Of a stretch of 64,000 bases of DNA, positions 44,651 to 56,234 are shown in pieces. The DNA is taken from the NCBI RefSeq assembly GCF_032854445.1, contig NC_088301.1, forward strand, positions 3,472,001 to 3,536,000, in the 5' to 3' direction. This DNA comes from Liolophura sinensis. Taxonomy: Eukaryota; Mollusca; Polyplacophora; Chitonida; Chitonidae. The position numbers and the translations under genes were made by a program. A model generated the notes under the pieces. It was not told the DNA's origin, ran no database searches, and saw nothing but the letters and a program-made list of their open reading frames with translations. How positions within the stretch are numbered: position 1 is the first letter of the stretch; each line of letters starts with the position of its first letter.

Positions 44651-46342
44651 GGAGTCCTGTTCACACAGCCGTCTAGTCTTATCACTGATTGACAAGGAAA
44701 CACCGGTGTGACATGCCGATAGCGGAAAACACACGGCTAGTTACCCAGTAAGGCCCCGAGGAGAATGACAGCAGGCTGAGTCCATCTTGACCAGCACGAT
44801 GCCGTTCCTCAGCCAAGTATTCTCACATCCACATGTTAACGGGTTACCTTTCAGAGACAGTCTCCAAACTCTACCGCTGATGTTAATGCTGTCTAAACTG
44901 ACAATATGGTTGTCACGGAGGTCGAGATACGTAAGCAATATATATCGATCAAAGATTTCAGCGGTTGCACGATGGAGTCTGTTCCCGGAGAGGTAAAGAC
45001 ATTGAGGTTCATATTCTAGCGAATCAATACTGGGCATAAGCTCACCAAAAACCTCCAACCGGTTGATCCGCAGATCCAGTTTGTAAACTATCCCAAGATA
45101 GGCTTCCGGGGAAATGTACGAGATAGCGTTATTAGAGAGGTTTAACGTACTTTCATAGTGCCGGAACAATACAGGTGTTGACCTGCCACCAGGTATCAAT
45201 ACTTCTCCACCAGGTTTAACTTTGATATCTACTGGTAGTTTTGTTACATTTACATATGTGTTGCCAGAAAGGTCCACATATAAAAACAAAAATTCATTTT
45301 CACGTTGTTTCTCATGAAAAAGAATTTGAATGGTCTCATCTATCAAGTTGTTTTTTGCAGAAACTTTAATCTCAAAATAATAATTCAATTCAATGGGATC
45401 TTCTATTTCTATGAGTAAATTGATTTGGATTTGATTGTTGTCACATGCAACCAAGACGTCAACGTGACCATATCAAATAAAAACGTGTTTTTCTTTAGTG
45501 CAGTTATCTTGTTGTTTGAAACGTTGAACCTGTTCGCAGACGTGTTCATTAATAAGAGGGGACCTTGAATATTGTTCATTGACAGGTCCAAAAGGTTCAG
45601 TGCATTATCAGGAATCTCATCTAAACTACAGTTCCTCAGGCGAACTTCTCTCATCGTGACGAGGATCGGTATTACGCTCCTGAGGATATATTTTAAAGGG
45701 TTGTGAGATAAATCAAGCACCTGTAACCCTTTGAGGCGACTCAGTAATTCTTCCAGCCGTGCCCAGGATGGGCTTGACAGCCTATTCCTTTGTAATGACT
45801 GTGTAATGAATCCTTAATGACATAAAATGACACCGAGAGAGGATATCTGGTTATCTTTTAAATATAAGGTCTGTAGATTTGAAGCGTTGAAAAACACGCC
45901 AGATCCTAAGTGTTTAATCTGATTGCCGCTTAGGTCCACTATCCTTAAAGAAGATAGATCCCTAAACGAGCCTGTTTCCATATTTTGGATAGCATTTGGA
46001 TACCTGTCAAATCAAGTTTTTGTACTTTAGGGCAGTAAAGAAATGCATCTCTGTTGATTCCTGACAGTTTGTTATGACCAAGACACATGTATGACACTTT
46101 AGACAAGCCAGCAAACATGCCAGGTTCAATCTCTGTGAGACTGCTATACTGAAGATCCAGCATGTACAGATTTGTCAGTCCCTGAAAGGTCACGGATAGC
46201 AAAAGAGTAATGCTTTTGTTGGACAAACACAAATATTTAAGTTGACTAACATACTTAAAAGTCGCCACTGAAAGACGACTAAGCTTGTTGTTTCTGACGT
46301 ACAGTTTTTCCAATTTACTCATCTCACTGAGTAGGTGGTCAT

Positions 46343-46481
46343 CTAGCCAGATATGGTCCTGGGTTTCCTCCTGGCTCTGCCCGGTTTCCTCTCACCATAA
46401 TGCTGGACGTATAAGTCGTATAAGTGAAATATTCTTGAGTACGGCGGAAAACACCAATCAAATAAATAAATCAATCAATCA
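46343..46481 (+). mobile_element. SINE family 1, 3' fragment inside the pseudogene
   Basis: Plus-strand 3' half (atggtcctgggtttcctcct to gagtacggcggaaaacacca, then an aataaataaatcaatc tail). It replaces about 30 bp of LRR coding sequence, so insertion was accompanied or followed by deletion. No target duplication remains visible. Confidence 0.85.
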
Positions 46482-47363
46482 AAGTTTTCAGCTCCGCCCA
46501 CCCATCCAACATATAAGCGTGTAGAACAGATATGTTATTGTGCGACAAATCCAGGGTAGTCAGTTCATTAAGTTCACCGAATGCCGCAAGCTCAATGCGG
46601 GACATTCCATTTGCACTTAAATCTAATGTCTGTAGACGTGGAAAATGTTCGAAATCGCCCGATCTTATGGCAATAATGCTATTGTTACGCAGATCCAATT
46701 TTGTGATCAAATTGAACCTGGCAAGAGTTCGGTACACGGTCCTATACCGCTGAAGTCTGATCAGTTCAATTCCGATATCCCAGTGAATTGTACGTCCAGA
46801 CTGCTGATGTTTAAACCGCTGAATGTTCCTTGATGAATGTACATCACATCAGGGTTTCCGCGAATCCTCAAATTGTCAAACCGAAAATATGACATACCCA
46901 GGAATGGTATGTAAGGTGGTAATGGTATGAATGGTAGACATTTTATCACAGATAATGTTACTGTTATTTCGTCTGGCACAGGTACACTGTGGTTGAATAT
47001 GACAAACCTCGCTGTACACAGTCGCTAACCCGACATTTTGTTCACTGTCAGTAGGCCAACTGATGATTCCTGCTTAGTTTGCACATATATAAGTCGGGGT
47101 GTGCATACGTATGTTCTGTAAACTTGCCATACGGAAAGTGATTTCTCAAAACATACTCATTTGGGCTCAACTGGAAACTGTCTACCTGACCTCAGTTCAC
47201 TAATTTTTAACATGAGTAGTCTGATACGAATGGCAGATTTATCGCTAAAATACCCTGTGAGAAATGTCCAAAGTAAACCGACGGAAAAAGTCAGATTATA
47301 TTCTTGATTATATAAATGATGAGCATTGCCATGTGTGTTGCACAACCACTACTAATCTGTTAT

Positions 47364-47456
47364 AGAGTTTCCGTGACCGAGTTGTTAACCTGTTAGAGCA
47401 GAATAATGACTCAGGAACACCTCACCAGTCTAGTCAAAATGTGAGTTCAAGTCCAG
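47364..47456 (+). mobile_element. SINE family 1, head-only fragment
   Basis: A counterpart of 40229-40325 upstream of the pseudogene, with ccgtgaccgagttgttaacc and gagttcaagtccag. Confidence 0.65.
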
Positions 47457-47654
47457 GGTCCAGTTTCACGAAACTTCCAGTAAATTCCAGTAAATTGCTT
47501 AAGTCTGGGGTATTTTTTCTTAAGTCCAGGATGAAGCGTTTCTTAGCAAAACTTAAATTAAACACTTCATAGGTATAGTATTATGTTGCTTAAGCAAAAC
47601 ACTCTTACTTAAGTAAAATAACTTAAGAAATTTTGTGAAACCGCACCCTGCTAT

Positions 47655-50520
47655 TATAGATAGATAATAATGATGTAGTACCACTAAACCAAGATAATGG
47701 TACGCGTCTCAGTATTACAACTGTGTATGCTTCCTGCTTTTCCATTCTGGGGGCGGATTTTGACAAGTCTCTAAACAGGAATAACTTTTTGTCGGTTACC
47801 GCTACCCTGTTCATGCCTTATTTGGATAATTAACCCAATCAAAGCTAATAATATATGTGGACTTTTTAAGTGGAAAAAGTGGAAAACTAAAAAAGCCAAT
47901 GCCAGTTGTTTCTTTTATAAGACGTCTTTTCAGTGCTTTTAATGCTGTAAAAAGTTATTTTCCTTTTTTTGTTTTTGTTGTTGTTTTTTGTTGTTGATTG
48001 TTTGTTTGTTTGTTTTTTTTTCTTTGTTTTTTCTGGTGACAAGAGATGACAAGCAACAACAGTGGTGTTACCTGTGTAATATTGATTGATTCATACCATT
48101 CCCAAAAGCGGTTGGTAGCATTTCTTGATGAGGCTGTTCATGATGTGGTGACGTCACTGTTTCCAGCTTCCAAATGTATATGAACAATGGAACCAACCAT
48201 TTCTTAGAGTATATATTCCAAACTTTATTACCGAACTCAGTGAAAATAACAACATTATTTGTACAACAATTATAATAAACATATCATTGATAAAATCTAG
48301 CAAACTGCATTCAGTATGTACGTATAGAAAATTGCTGTTCAGAAAATCACAAACATATCAACTTACCAATGCCAATTTAGAAAATAAAATACAAGAGAGA
48401 TATCCTGATCTTTTTCTTTTATGCCAATATTAAGTACACACATTTTTTTTAACTCTCTCGAACACTTATCTACTTGAATATACATAATACAGAAGACGCA
48501 AGGAAACTGTTACTACTGCCTATCTTTGTTTCATATTAACATAAGCTTGTTTTTCAATAGAGTGCAACTTTCAAATAGGACAGCTGTATGCAGGTAAGAG
48601 CTGCACATCTTTACTTTGAAGTAACAGAGGTTCGTCAACTCTTAAATACGATAATTAACCTAAATAATTATACACAATATAATGCACTACAACAATACAG
48701 TATTCCATACTCAAACACACATTCGCAATCCTGCTGACGATCCAAAATATCTATAGACTTAAATATATCCTGAGATTATAAAACAAGTAAATCACTGAAG
48801 CGAAACTAAATTCATATATTAAATGCATGTATAAAATGCATCAATAAAGAAATGAAAGACGCAAAAGCAGTTGCACGGCACTTTCAATGTCACATATATA
48901 CACAAGAACCTTTACAGAACCCTTTCTAAAATATTTACATTACCCACATATGTGCTATGCGCGTTTACCGCCTTTTTAAGCGTACATAAAAGTTTTATAT
49001 ATTATTACAGTCAAATGTATAGTTTCTGTAGCGTCCATTCTTCACATATGTATGGATGTACCCTTCAACAACCTAGACCTACACAGCCTCAGAAAGTTGT
49101 GGAATATCACAATACACTGATACAGTACAGCAGTATTAGAATACTCAGCTTTGCATGGTGCGGTCCTTGCTGACAGTTCTAATATGTATGTACTCAGTGA
49201 GGTACGAGGCTTATCAGATTCTATGGGCTCAGAACAGATCTTTTGTGAAAAATACAAATAACACTCATCTTGCGTGCCTGGTTGCGTGTAGGCCTATACC
49301 GTCTTTATTAACTGACAAGAACGATAAGTGGGTCAAAGCTTTCGGTCCTATTGTATCCACCCTACAAAACTATTCATATTGGATGAACAATTATGTCTTT
49401 AAGCATTTTATTTAACTATTCAGCCTGATACGTTATTAATATATACTGACATCAGAATGTATGTCACACAAACACATGCATAAAAGAAATGCTGGGTTTT
49501 CTAATGACTCAGCGCTGTTACCTTCACCCCAAAAAATGTTGATCCTCTAAATAAGGCGCTCAATGGCTCCTATCGCCTAAAGCGATCCAAACCCGATCGG
49601 TCTATCGCCAATGAGGTCGCAAGATCGAATCAAGCTTTTGCTGGCTCAACGGTGACTTTAAGTCAAAACGTGCATCAGGTAGCTGACGTCATGACGGCAA
49701 TAAAATCCTTGGCTGCTAGAAACAGTGAGAAACCGGCAATCGCTGGTAGAACGTGACGAACCTCCCAGCGTGCGGCCATGAGCCATTCGCCATTCGCCAG
49801 CTAGGTGCAGGATTACTTTTTCAAGCAAGAAGTTTATGTAAATTAATAACATGGATTTTATGTGTCTTTGGGAAACATGTACAGGAATCGCCTGGTTTTT
49901 ATATGGACATTGCTTATGTACATGTATATTGCGCCTGGACAGCGTTTGTTTATGTGATATTGTAGATGGTGTATCAGATGTATGTATAAGTACAGCAAAG
50001 AAACAAAAACTTCACTTATTCCAAAAAACAATCTAAACATAATATTTCTTGACAACACAGCAGAATCACCTCAACTAAGGGGAAATCTAGCTACTCTTGC
50101 ACACAATCTGACTGTTTCACACGGAACTATCCTCTTCAATCTGGTTAACAATCACTGACATAAGTTATACCAGTGTTTTGCACGAGTACACCAGCCCAAA
50201 GGGCCAGTGAAAATATTGACCCTCGGCGAATATGGTAGTTTACCCAAGTAGATTGACAAATCACAGGCCTAGAATTTTCTCTGGATTGTGATAACTAAAT
50301 ATATACTGTGATTGTATATAGCAAAGTACTGTATTCAATGGTGTATTAGGATTTTACAATAATGAACTATATAGTTTTTCCACTAGAAATGGAAAAGGCA
50401 ATCAAATGAAATTATCCAGCTGAAATCATTAGAGACTTTCTATTTGAAAGTAGTTCCGCTCTTCCACACTATATTTGTTCGTCATACTGAAAAAGAGTAT
50501 TGTAATTCTCCGTCACTATA
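47655..50520. repeat. Array 3' flank, copy 3
   Basis: The 3' flank of receptor 2. It matches 34424-36494 for most of its length but has an extra segment (about 47880-48540) with T-rich (gttt)n sequence and unrelated DNA. It shares the ctgttcagaaaatcacaa block with the flanks at 40327 and 62507, so it looks like a composite of the two flank types. Confidence 0.75.
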
Positions 50521-53514
50521 TCATGCACGGAAACCCGAGTTTTCGTGTGCAGTTGATCTGTTAATCCTCTCATATATGTTCCCATCTTCAGTTTGACTCT
50601 CGTTGTTCGGATGTCGAATATTCACGCTGTTTATTTCGCCCGGCTCTGCTTGAGCAGACACATTTGTGGGTACATATGCAGGGTTTGTCGACACAGATTG
50701 TGAATAACCAGGCTCGGTGTCAAGGGAGGAATCATTCGGCTGATTCTGACCTGATCTACGCTTTCGTACACACAGGCAAATCGTCACAGCTCCTGCTAAC
50801 AGAACACATAACCCCAAAGCTGAGGCTAAGCCAATAACGACACCACCTTCAGCAAAAGGTGTTTCGTTTCTTGCAGAGATTACCGGTATACCCGTACAAA
50901 CCGCCGGGCCCTTCCTCCGTGAACGTACCACAGCGAAAACACATATGTTGTAAGTCGTGTCCATTGACAGATCGTCAAGAAGCACCTTTTCTGTTTCCGG
51001 GTGAACTAAAGTGGATCCCCCCATACCAATATCATTCACTGGGTGATATTTGACTCTGTAACCTGTCATCATCCCGGGTCCAGTCTTCGTCCAGGTAACG
51101 CTGACCACACCGTTTTCAACAGTCACAGTTAGATTTGACAGTTTTATATTGGAGTCCTGTTCACACAGCCATCTAGTCTTATCACTGACTGACACAGAAA
51201 CACTGCTGGAACATGCCGATAACGGAAAACACACGGCGAGATACCCGGTAAAGGCCCGAGGAGAATGACAGCGTACCAAGTCTATCTTGTCTGGCATGGT
51301 GCCGTTCCTTAACCCAGCAATCTCACATCCACACGTTAAGGGGTTACCTGTCAGAAACAGCTCCGGAAATCTATTGCTAATATTAAAGCTGTTTAAACTG
51401 ATAATATCGTTGTCACGGAGGTCGAGGTGGTAAAGCAGTTCATATCGATCAAAGGTCTCAGTAGTTACACGATGGAGTCTGTTCCCGGAAAGGTAGAGGT
51501 ATTGAAGTTTATACTCGGGAGAATCAGTCTTGGGCATCAGGTCACCGAAAACCTCCAACCTGTTGTTCCGCAGATCCAGTTTGTAAACTATGCCAAGACA
51601 GGCTTCCGGGGAAATATACGAGATAGCGTTATTAGAGAGGTTTAATGTAATTTCATAGTTCCGGAACACTACAGGTGCTGACCTGCCACCAGGTATCAAT
51701 ACTTCTCCACCAGGTTTAACTTTGATATCTACTGGTAGTTTTGTTACGTTTACATATGTGTTGAAGGAAAGGTCAGCATTTAAACGTAAACTTACATCGC
51801 CATCTTGTTTCTCATGAAAAAGGAATTGAATGGCTTCGTTTATGAAGTTATGTTTTGCAGAAACTTTAATATAAGAACGGTCAGAAAATTCAGTCGGATG
51901 TTCTACTTCTATTACTAAACTGTCTTGGATTTGATTGTTGTCACATACAATTAAGTTGTCCGTGTAATGATTATTCCTATAAGGGATTTTTACGTTAAGT
52001 GCAGTTATCTTGTTGTTCGAAACGTTAAGTCTAGAGCTAGCTGTATGGGAATTCCTTAATAAGAGGGGACCTTGGATATTGTTCATTGACAGATCCAAAG
52101 AGACGTTCCATGCATTATCAGGAACCTTATCTAAACTACAGTTCCTTAGACGAACTTCTAGCATTGTTGCCAGTGTCGGTATTACGTCCGCGGGGATATA
52201 CTTTAGAGGATTGTGAGATAAATCAAGCATCCTTAACCCTTTGAGATGACCAAGTAACTTTCCCAACCATTTCCAGGAAGTGCTTGACAACTCGTTACTT
52301 TTTAAGTTCACTTCGCGTAATGAATTCTTAATGACATAAAATAACACTTCGCTCAGAAAGGATATCTGGTTGTTCTCTAAATGTAAGGCCCGTAGACGTG
52401 AAACGTTGAAAAACACGTCAGGGCCTATGTCTATAAGTTGATTGCCACTTAGATCCAATGTGCTGAGTGAAGATAAATTCCTAAACGAACCTGCTTGCAT
52501 ATTTCGGATAGCATTACCGGTCAAATTAAGGTAGTTTAAAACAGGAAAATCAACAAACGCATCTCTGTTAATCAATGTCAATTTGTTAAGACTAAGAAAT
52601 ATGAACGTCACTTTAGACAGGCCAACAAACATCCTAGGTCCAATCTCTCTTAGCCTGTTGTCATGAAGACTCAATCCGTAAAGATTTGTCAGTCCTGCAA
52701 AAGTTTCAGGTAACAAATGAGTCAATTTGTTTCTCATCAGGCTAATATATCCAAGTCGCCTAAGATTCCTAAAAGTTCTCTTTGAGAGGCCACTAATTCT
52801 GTTGTTTCGTAAGTAAAGGTTTTCCAAATTCGTCAAGTCATCGAAAAGATTGTCGTCTAGCGATGTAAGTTTGTTGAAATCGAGATCCAAAGTTTTCAGC
52901 TCCGTCAATCCATGGAACATATAATCGTGTAGAACAGATATGTTATTGTGCGACAAATCCAGGGTAGTCAGTTCATTAAGTTCACCGAATGCCGCAAGCT
53001 CAATGCGGGACATTCCATTTGCACTTAAATCTAATGTCTGTAGACGTGGAAAATGCTCGAAATCGCTTGGTCTTACGGTAATAATGCTATTGTTACGCAG
53101 ATCCAGTTTTGTGATCGAGCTGAACCTGGCTAGAGCGCAGCTCGGTACACGGTTCAACAAGTTGTTTGGCAAATATATCCTTGACACTTTTTCGCCTATA
53201 CCGCTGAAGTCTGAACAGTTCAATTCCGATATCCCAGTGAACTGTATGTCTAGGTTGCTGATGTTCAAACCGCTGAATGTTCCGTCATGAATGTACATCA
53301 CACCTGGGTTTCCGCGAATTTGCAAATCGTAAAACCGAAAGTGTGACATACCCAGGAATGGGATGTAAGGTGTAGACATTTTATCACAGATAATGTTACT
53401 GTTATTTCGTCTGGCACAGGTACACTGTGGTTGAATATGGCAAACCTCGCTGTACACAGTCGCTAACCCGATGGCAAGACAAACGAGAATACAACAGGGT
53501 AATCCACCAGCCAT
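50521..53514 (-). CDS. LRR-FN3 transmembrane receptor 2 (intact)
   Basis: An uninterrupted frame of 997 residues from the ATG at 53514, with the same domain order as receptor 1: signal peptide, LRR N-cap, ~20 LRRs, C-cap, FN3-like domain, transmembrane helix and tail. By my reading it differs from receptor 1 at roughly 60 positions. About 22 of these are in the ~80-residue tail and the rest are spread over ~915 residues of ectodomain and membrane helix. Ectodomain differences cluster in the first ~100 residues. In the tail SVYIRR has become SVNIRH and AYENTSF has become AHENSGF, so two tyrosines are lost. NIYERI (YxxI) and YSQS remain and a new AYVP appears. It is likely functional, with altered signalling output. 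It lies between the pseudogene and the tail relic. The role is inferred from architecture only. Confidence 0.9.
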   Translation of the reverse strand: MAGGLPCCILVCLAIGLATVYSEVCHIQPQCTCARRNNSNIICDKMSTPYIPFLGMSHFRFYDLQIRGNPGVMYIHDGTFSGLNISNLDIQFTGISELNCSDFSGIGEKVSRIYLPNNLLNRVPSCALARFSSITKLDLRNNSIITVRPSDFEHFPRLQTLDLSANGMSRIELAAFGELNELTTLDLSHNNISVLHDYMFHGLTELKTLDLDFNKLTSLDDNLFDDLTNLENLYLRNNRISGLSKRTFRNLRRLGYISLMRNKLTHLLPETFAGLTNLYGLSLHDNRLREIGPRMFVGLSKVTFIFLSLNKLTLINRDAFVDFPVLNYLNLTGNAIRNMQAGSFRNLSSLSTLDLSGNQLIDIGPDVFFNVSRLRALHLENNQISFLSEVLFYVIKNSLREVNLKSNELSSTSWKWLGKLLGHLKGLRMLDLSHNPLKYIPADVIPTLATMLEVRLRNCSLDKVPDNAWNVSLDLSMNNIQGPLLLRNSHTASSRLNVSNNKITALNVKIPYRNNHYTDNLIVCDNNQIQDSLVIEVEHPTEFSDRSYIKVSAKHNFINEAIQFLFHEKQDGDVSLRLNADLSFNTYVNVTKLPVDIKVKPGGEVLIPGGRSAPVVFRNYEITLNLSNNAISYISPEACLGIVYKLDLRNNRLEVFGDLMPKTDSPEYKLQYLYLSGNRLHRVTTETFDRYELLYHLDLRDNDIISLNSFNISNRFPELFLTGNPLTCGCEIAGLRNGTMPDKIDLVRCHSPRAFTGYLAVCFPLSACSSSVSVSVSDKTRWLCEQDSNIKLSNLTVTVENGVVSVTWTKTGPGMMTGYRVKYHPVNDIGMGGSTLVHPETEKVLLDDLSMDTTYNICVFAVVRSRRKGPAVCTGIPVISARNETPFAEGGVVIGLASALGLCVLLAGAVTICLCVRKRRSGQNQPNDSSLDTEPGYSQSVSTNPAYVPTNVSAQAEPGEINSVNIRHPNNESQTEDGNIYERINRSTAHENSGFRA

Positions 53515-53560
53515 TTTGTCCACTTTCAGTTAGCCAACTGATGGTACTTGCCCAGTCTCC

Positions 53561-53592
53561 ACATATATACGCCGGGGTGTGCATATATATGT
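53561..53592 (-). promoter_or_regulatory. Candidate TATA-type core promoter, receptor 2
   Basis: The distal catatatatg motif is kept. The proximal motif is gtatatatgtgg instead of cttatatatgtgg. Position relative to the ATG is as in receptor 1, about 50-80 bp upstream. Confidence 0.4.
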
Positions 53593-54420
53593 TCTGTAAA
53601 CTTGTCAAACAGGAAGTGACTTCTCAAAACATACCCAGTTAGGCGCATCTGGAAACCTTCTACTAGCCCTTTTGTAAAGAGTTCATAATTTGAATGGAAG
53701 CTTGACTCCGTCTTGAAAGAATCGGTTTTACATTTGAGTGTATAATTTGTTTGGTGGAACTTGCTCTACCAGTTCACTGTGAGGAACACTCATCAGAATA
53801 TTGCACACAACTGGTCCCTGCTGCCTTAAAGAGATTTGACGTATATATGCCTCTTTACAACCGTATATCTTACAGTTTACTTAAAATTGTAATTTATGTA
53901 TTTGAATGGTGTTTGTCAAGATATTTTTTGCCTGTGTACGACGGCCGTCACAGAGCGATGTAAATCACTGGATTTTGCCAGATATATGTACCTGACAATC
54001 CTCGTGAGTCATTTATTTACAGCCACTCGCGAAACAGTGGAAGCTAGATTAGAGCATACGACTTCATGCAATAGTCTTTACAGTCGCAGCGTGGAGAACT
54101 CTTTTGACGCCTGCGCAAGCAAAAATCCTTGCTCTGTTTGGAATGTCACCCTTTCCTAAAACAGCCGACATCTGTCCGCTAATTTTGAATATGGATGATC
54201 CGGTATAAATGACAGATTTGTGGCTAAAATTACCCTGGGATAGATATCCAAAGTAAAACGAGGACAAAACTCAAATTATAAACTTGATCATAAAAATGAT
54301 TTATCTAATATATTTGGTTGTTCTTTTATGGTGTACTAAAGAATACTTCACTCATACGACTTCGGCCATAGAAATGAAGAATCTAGCCCCTTGTGCTAGA
54401 CAAACCGTGTTCAATCCGTT

Positions 54421-54487
54421 ATGGAGCCTGACTGAGTTGGTAACCAGCTAGCGCAGAACAATGACCCAGGAACATCTAACCAGGACA
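54421..54487 (+). mobile_element. SINE family 1, head fragment
   Basis: The A-box region gactgagttggtaaccagct and atgacccaggaacatctaac are recognisable. It equals the position of the head fragments upstream of the other receptor copies. Confidence 0.55.
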
Positions 54488-54572
54488 CAGCCCCCCATTA
54501 CGAATGTAATTCTGCGTATTTTAGGGTGCAAAGTCTTTTTTTCGCTGCCAGCCTGCCATTTTCGGTGTACAT

Positions 54573-54855
54573 CCAGGGTCGAGTCACACCTAAGACTTTA
54601 AAAGATGGATTTGCAGCTTCCTCGCTTGGCATTCAGCATGAAGGGGATACTGCAACGACCTCTTGACCCGTATCAGTATAATGGCTGGGGCAGGGCAGTT
54701 TACTTGCCTTCGGTAAGGTGTCTCAGTGAAGCAGCACTAGATAAAAGCGCGGTGGAATCCGTCCTGCATCAATGAGGCACATTACATGCATTCTAAGGAT
54801 TCCTTCGTCGTCATATGACTGAAAAATTGTTAAGTTCGACGTTAAACCCCAAGCA
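54573..54855 (+). mobile_element. SINE family 2, 5'-truncated copy
   Basis: Begins at the B-box region (gggtcgagtcacacctaag) and ends at gttaaaccccaagcacc. It aligns throughout with 42586-42942. Confidence 0.85.
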
Positions 54856-54949
54856 CCCTGTTTTAAAGTTCATAAAATGGATAAAGCAGGTCGCATTATA
54901 ACTTTTTCAGGCGTTTAACGCTAAATGAGCAGTAATGTCTTTCATAAAT

Positions 54950-55330
54950 GACGGAACCAGGCGAACCTCGCATCGCAAAGCCATAGTGGCCTTTGCCCAC
55001 TCTAGCAGGCGAACCTCCCAGGGTAAAACGATAGAGAACGCCCTTTGCCGACTACCAGGCGAACATCCCAGCGTAAAGCCATAGTGTCCTTTGTCAACTG
55101 TACCAGGCGAGCCTCCCAGCGTAAAGCCATAGAGAACGCCCTTTGTTGACGGTACCAGACGAACATCCCATCGTAAAGCCATAGTGGCCTTTGCCGACTC
55201 TACCAGGCGAACCTTCCGGCGTAAAACCAAAGAGGCTGCCCTTTGGTGATGGTATCAGACGAGCCCCCTTCGTAAAGCCATATTGCACTTTGCCAATCCT
55301 AGCAGGCGAACCTCCTACGTAAAACGATAG
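54950..55330. repeat. ~50-bp minisatellite, about seven copies
   Basis: The unit is accaggcgaacctcccagcg, taaagccatagagaacgccc, tttgccgactct, with 48-52-bp spacing. Two subtypes (catagtggcc and catagagaacgcc) alternate, so a ~100-bp higher-order unit is likely. Minus-strand frames through it (54907-55230, 55094-55375) are array artefacts. Confidence 0.85.
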
Positions 55331-55760
55331 ATGTATCAGATCCATGTATGCATCCTCAGAAACGAAAAAATTCAATAGTATGAATCATTAAAAACATAAA
55401 TCCAACTTACTTGTCTATATTTCTTGACAAGACAGGAGAATCACCACAACTAAGTCGAAATCTAGCTACAATACCAGTGTATCAGACAAGGCACTAGCTT
55501 CTTCATTCTGGTTAACAATTATTCGATGGTTATGGTTTATTAAACGCCATCCAACTATATCTTCAGGCGCAATTTTGTCAGTAGACATAGTGAAAGCTGG
55601 GCAAACAAGGCAAACAAAAGCGCTATAATATAATTTGACCCGCCCAATGACGGGTGTATAAAAATGACAGGACAACAGTTATGAGGCTGACATGATTGTC
55701 ATCATAGTTACTCATCATACATAACACGAGTGTTCCGTGTCTGTATCGTTATGACATGTA
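55331..55760. repeat. Remnant of an array 3' flank
   Basis: About 55415-55525 aligns weakly with the gene-proximal part of the other flanks (tatttcttgacaa-acag-agaatcacc-caact). This supports an additional ancient receptor unit at this place, of which the relic at 55761-56079 is the other remaining part. Confidence 0.5.
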
Positions 55761-56079
55761 TCATAACTCGCGTTTTTGTTGGCAGCTGATTTGCCAATCC
55801 TCCCATACACGTTATCATGTTCAGTTTGACTATCGTCGGTCGAACGTTAAATATGCACAGTGGTTATTTTATCGTCCGTCTTTGTTGTGCCTAATGGATT
55901 TGTGACTTCGGTCGACACAGATTGTGGATTAGCAGGTGCAGTGTCAAGGGAGAAATAAGTCGATTGATTCTGACCTGCATGGTCAACGCTGACGTAAGCT
56001 AACAGAACACATAACCCCAAAGCTGTTACTGGGTCAATAACGACACCAACTTTAGCTTAAGGGGTTTGGTTTCTTGGAA
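55761..56079 (-). pseudogene. LRR-FN3 receptor relic: tail and TM only
   Basis: The minus strand aligns with the last ~110 codons of the receptors: stop, tail and transmembrane-helix sequence (ctaacagaacacataacccc on the plus strand), up to the gtgtttcgtttcttgc-like boundary. Frameshifts and small deletions are present. Beyond 56079 it is fused directly to the SINE remnant that begins the right segmental-duplication block, so everything 5' of the membrane helix was lost. It is a fifth family member. Confidence 0.75.
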
Positions 56080-56234
56080 ACCAGCTTGAGCAGGCTGAAC
56101 TAAAAGCAACGTCATTGCTGACTGGCTCCTAAGTCATTGCGCTTCACTAGCACGCTACACACTACGCCACGGAATGGTATTGACAAGTGCGTCGAAAAAC
56201 AACATTGGATGTGTATTATATTTACAGGTAAAAA

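Larger units (their letters stand above)
43742..47036 (-). pseudogene. LRR-FN3 receptor pseudogene (copy 2)
   Basis: Homologous along its length to the intact receptors but broken in many ways. Next to the start, about 40 bp of signal-peptide sequence is gone, so the ATG is followed almost at once by a stop. About 45 bp is missing near 46738, in the first LRR. A SINE 3' fragment (46343-46481) replaces part of an LRR. Frameshifts occur near 45465, 45820 and 46000. A full SINE (44385-44650) sits between the C-cap and the FN3 domain. Remaining readable pieces include the central LRRs (45945-46322, 45409-45720), late LRRs and C-cap (44741-45454), FN3 (44083-44346) and transmembrane/tail (43892-44164). 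It diverges more from the intact copies than they do from one another, so it is an old member. Confidence 0.9.
53593..54949. other. 5' flank of receptor 2 and SINE relics
   Basis: Up to about 54250 this aligns with the segment upstream of receptor 1 (39600-40150), with shared ttgctctaccagttcactgt-like and ctttcctaaaacagcc-like blocks, but more diverged. It includes the part that is missing upstream of receptor 3. A decayed SINE 3' piece is at about 54310-54372, a head piece at 54421-54487, and SINE family 2 at 54573-54855. Confidence 0.55.

Noticed and set aside
54907-55375. Minus-strand frames with YGFTLG repeats
   Set aside because: They lie within a ~50-bp minisatellite with unequal unit lengths that shift the frame.
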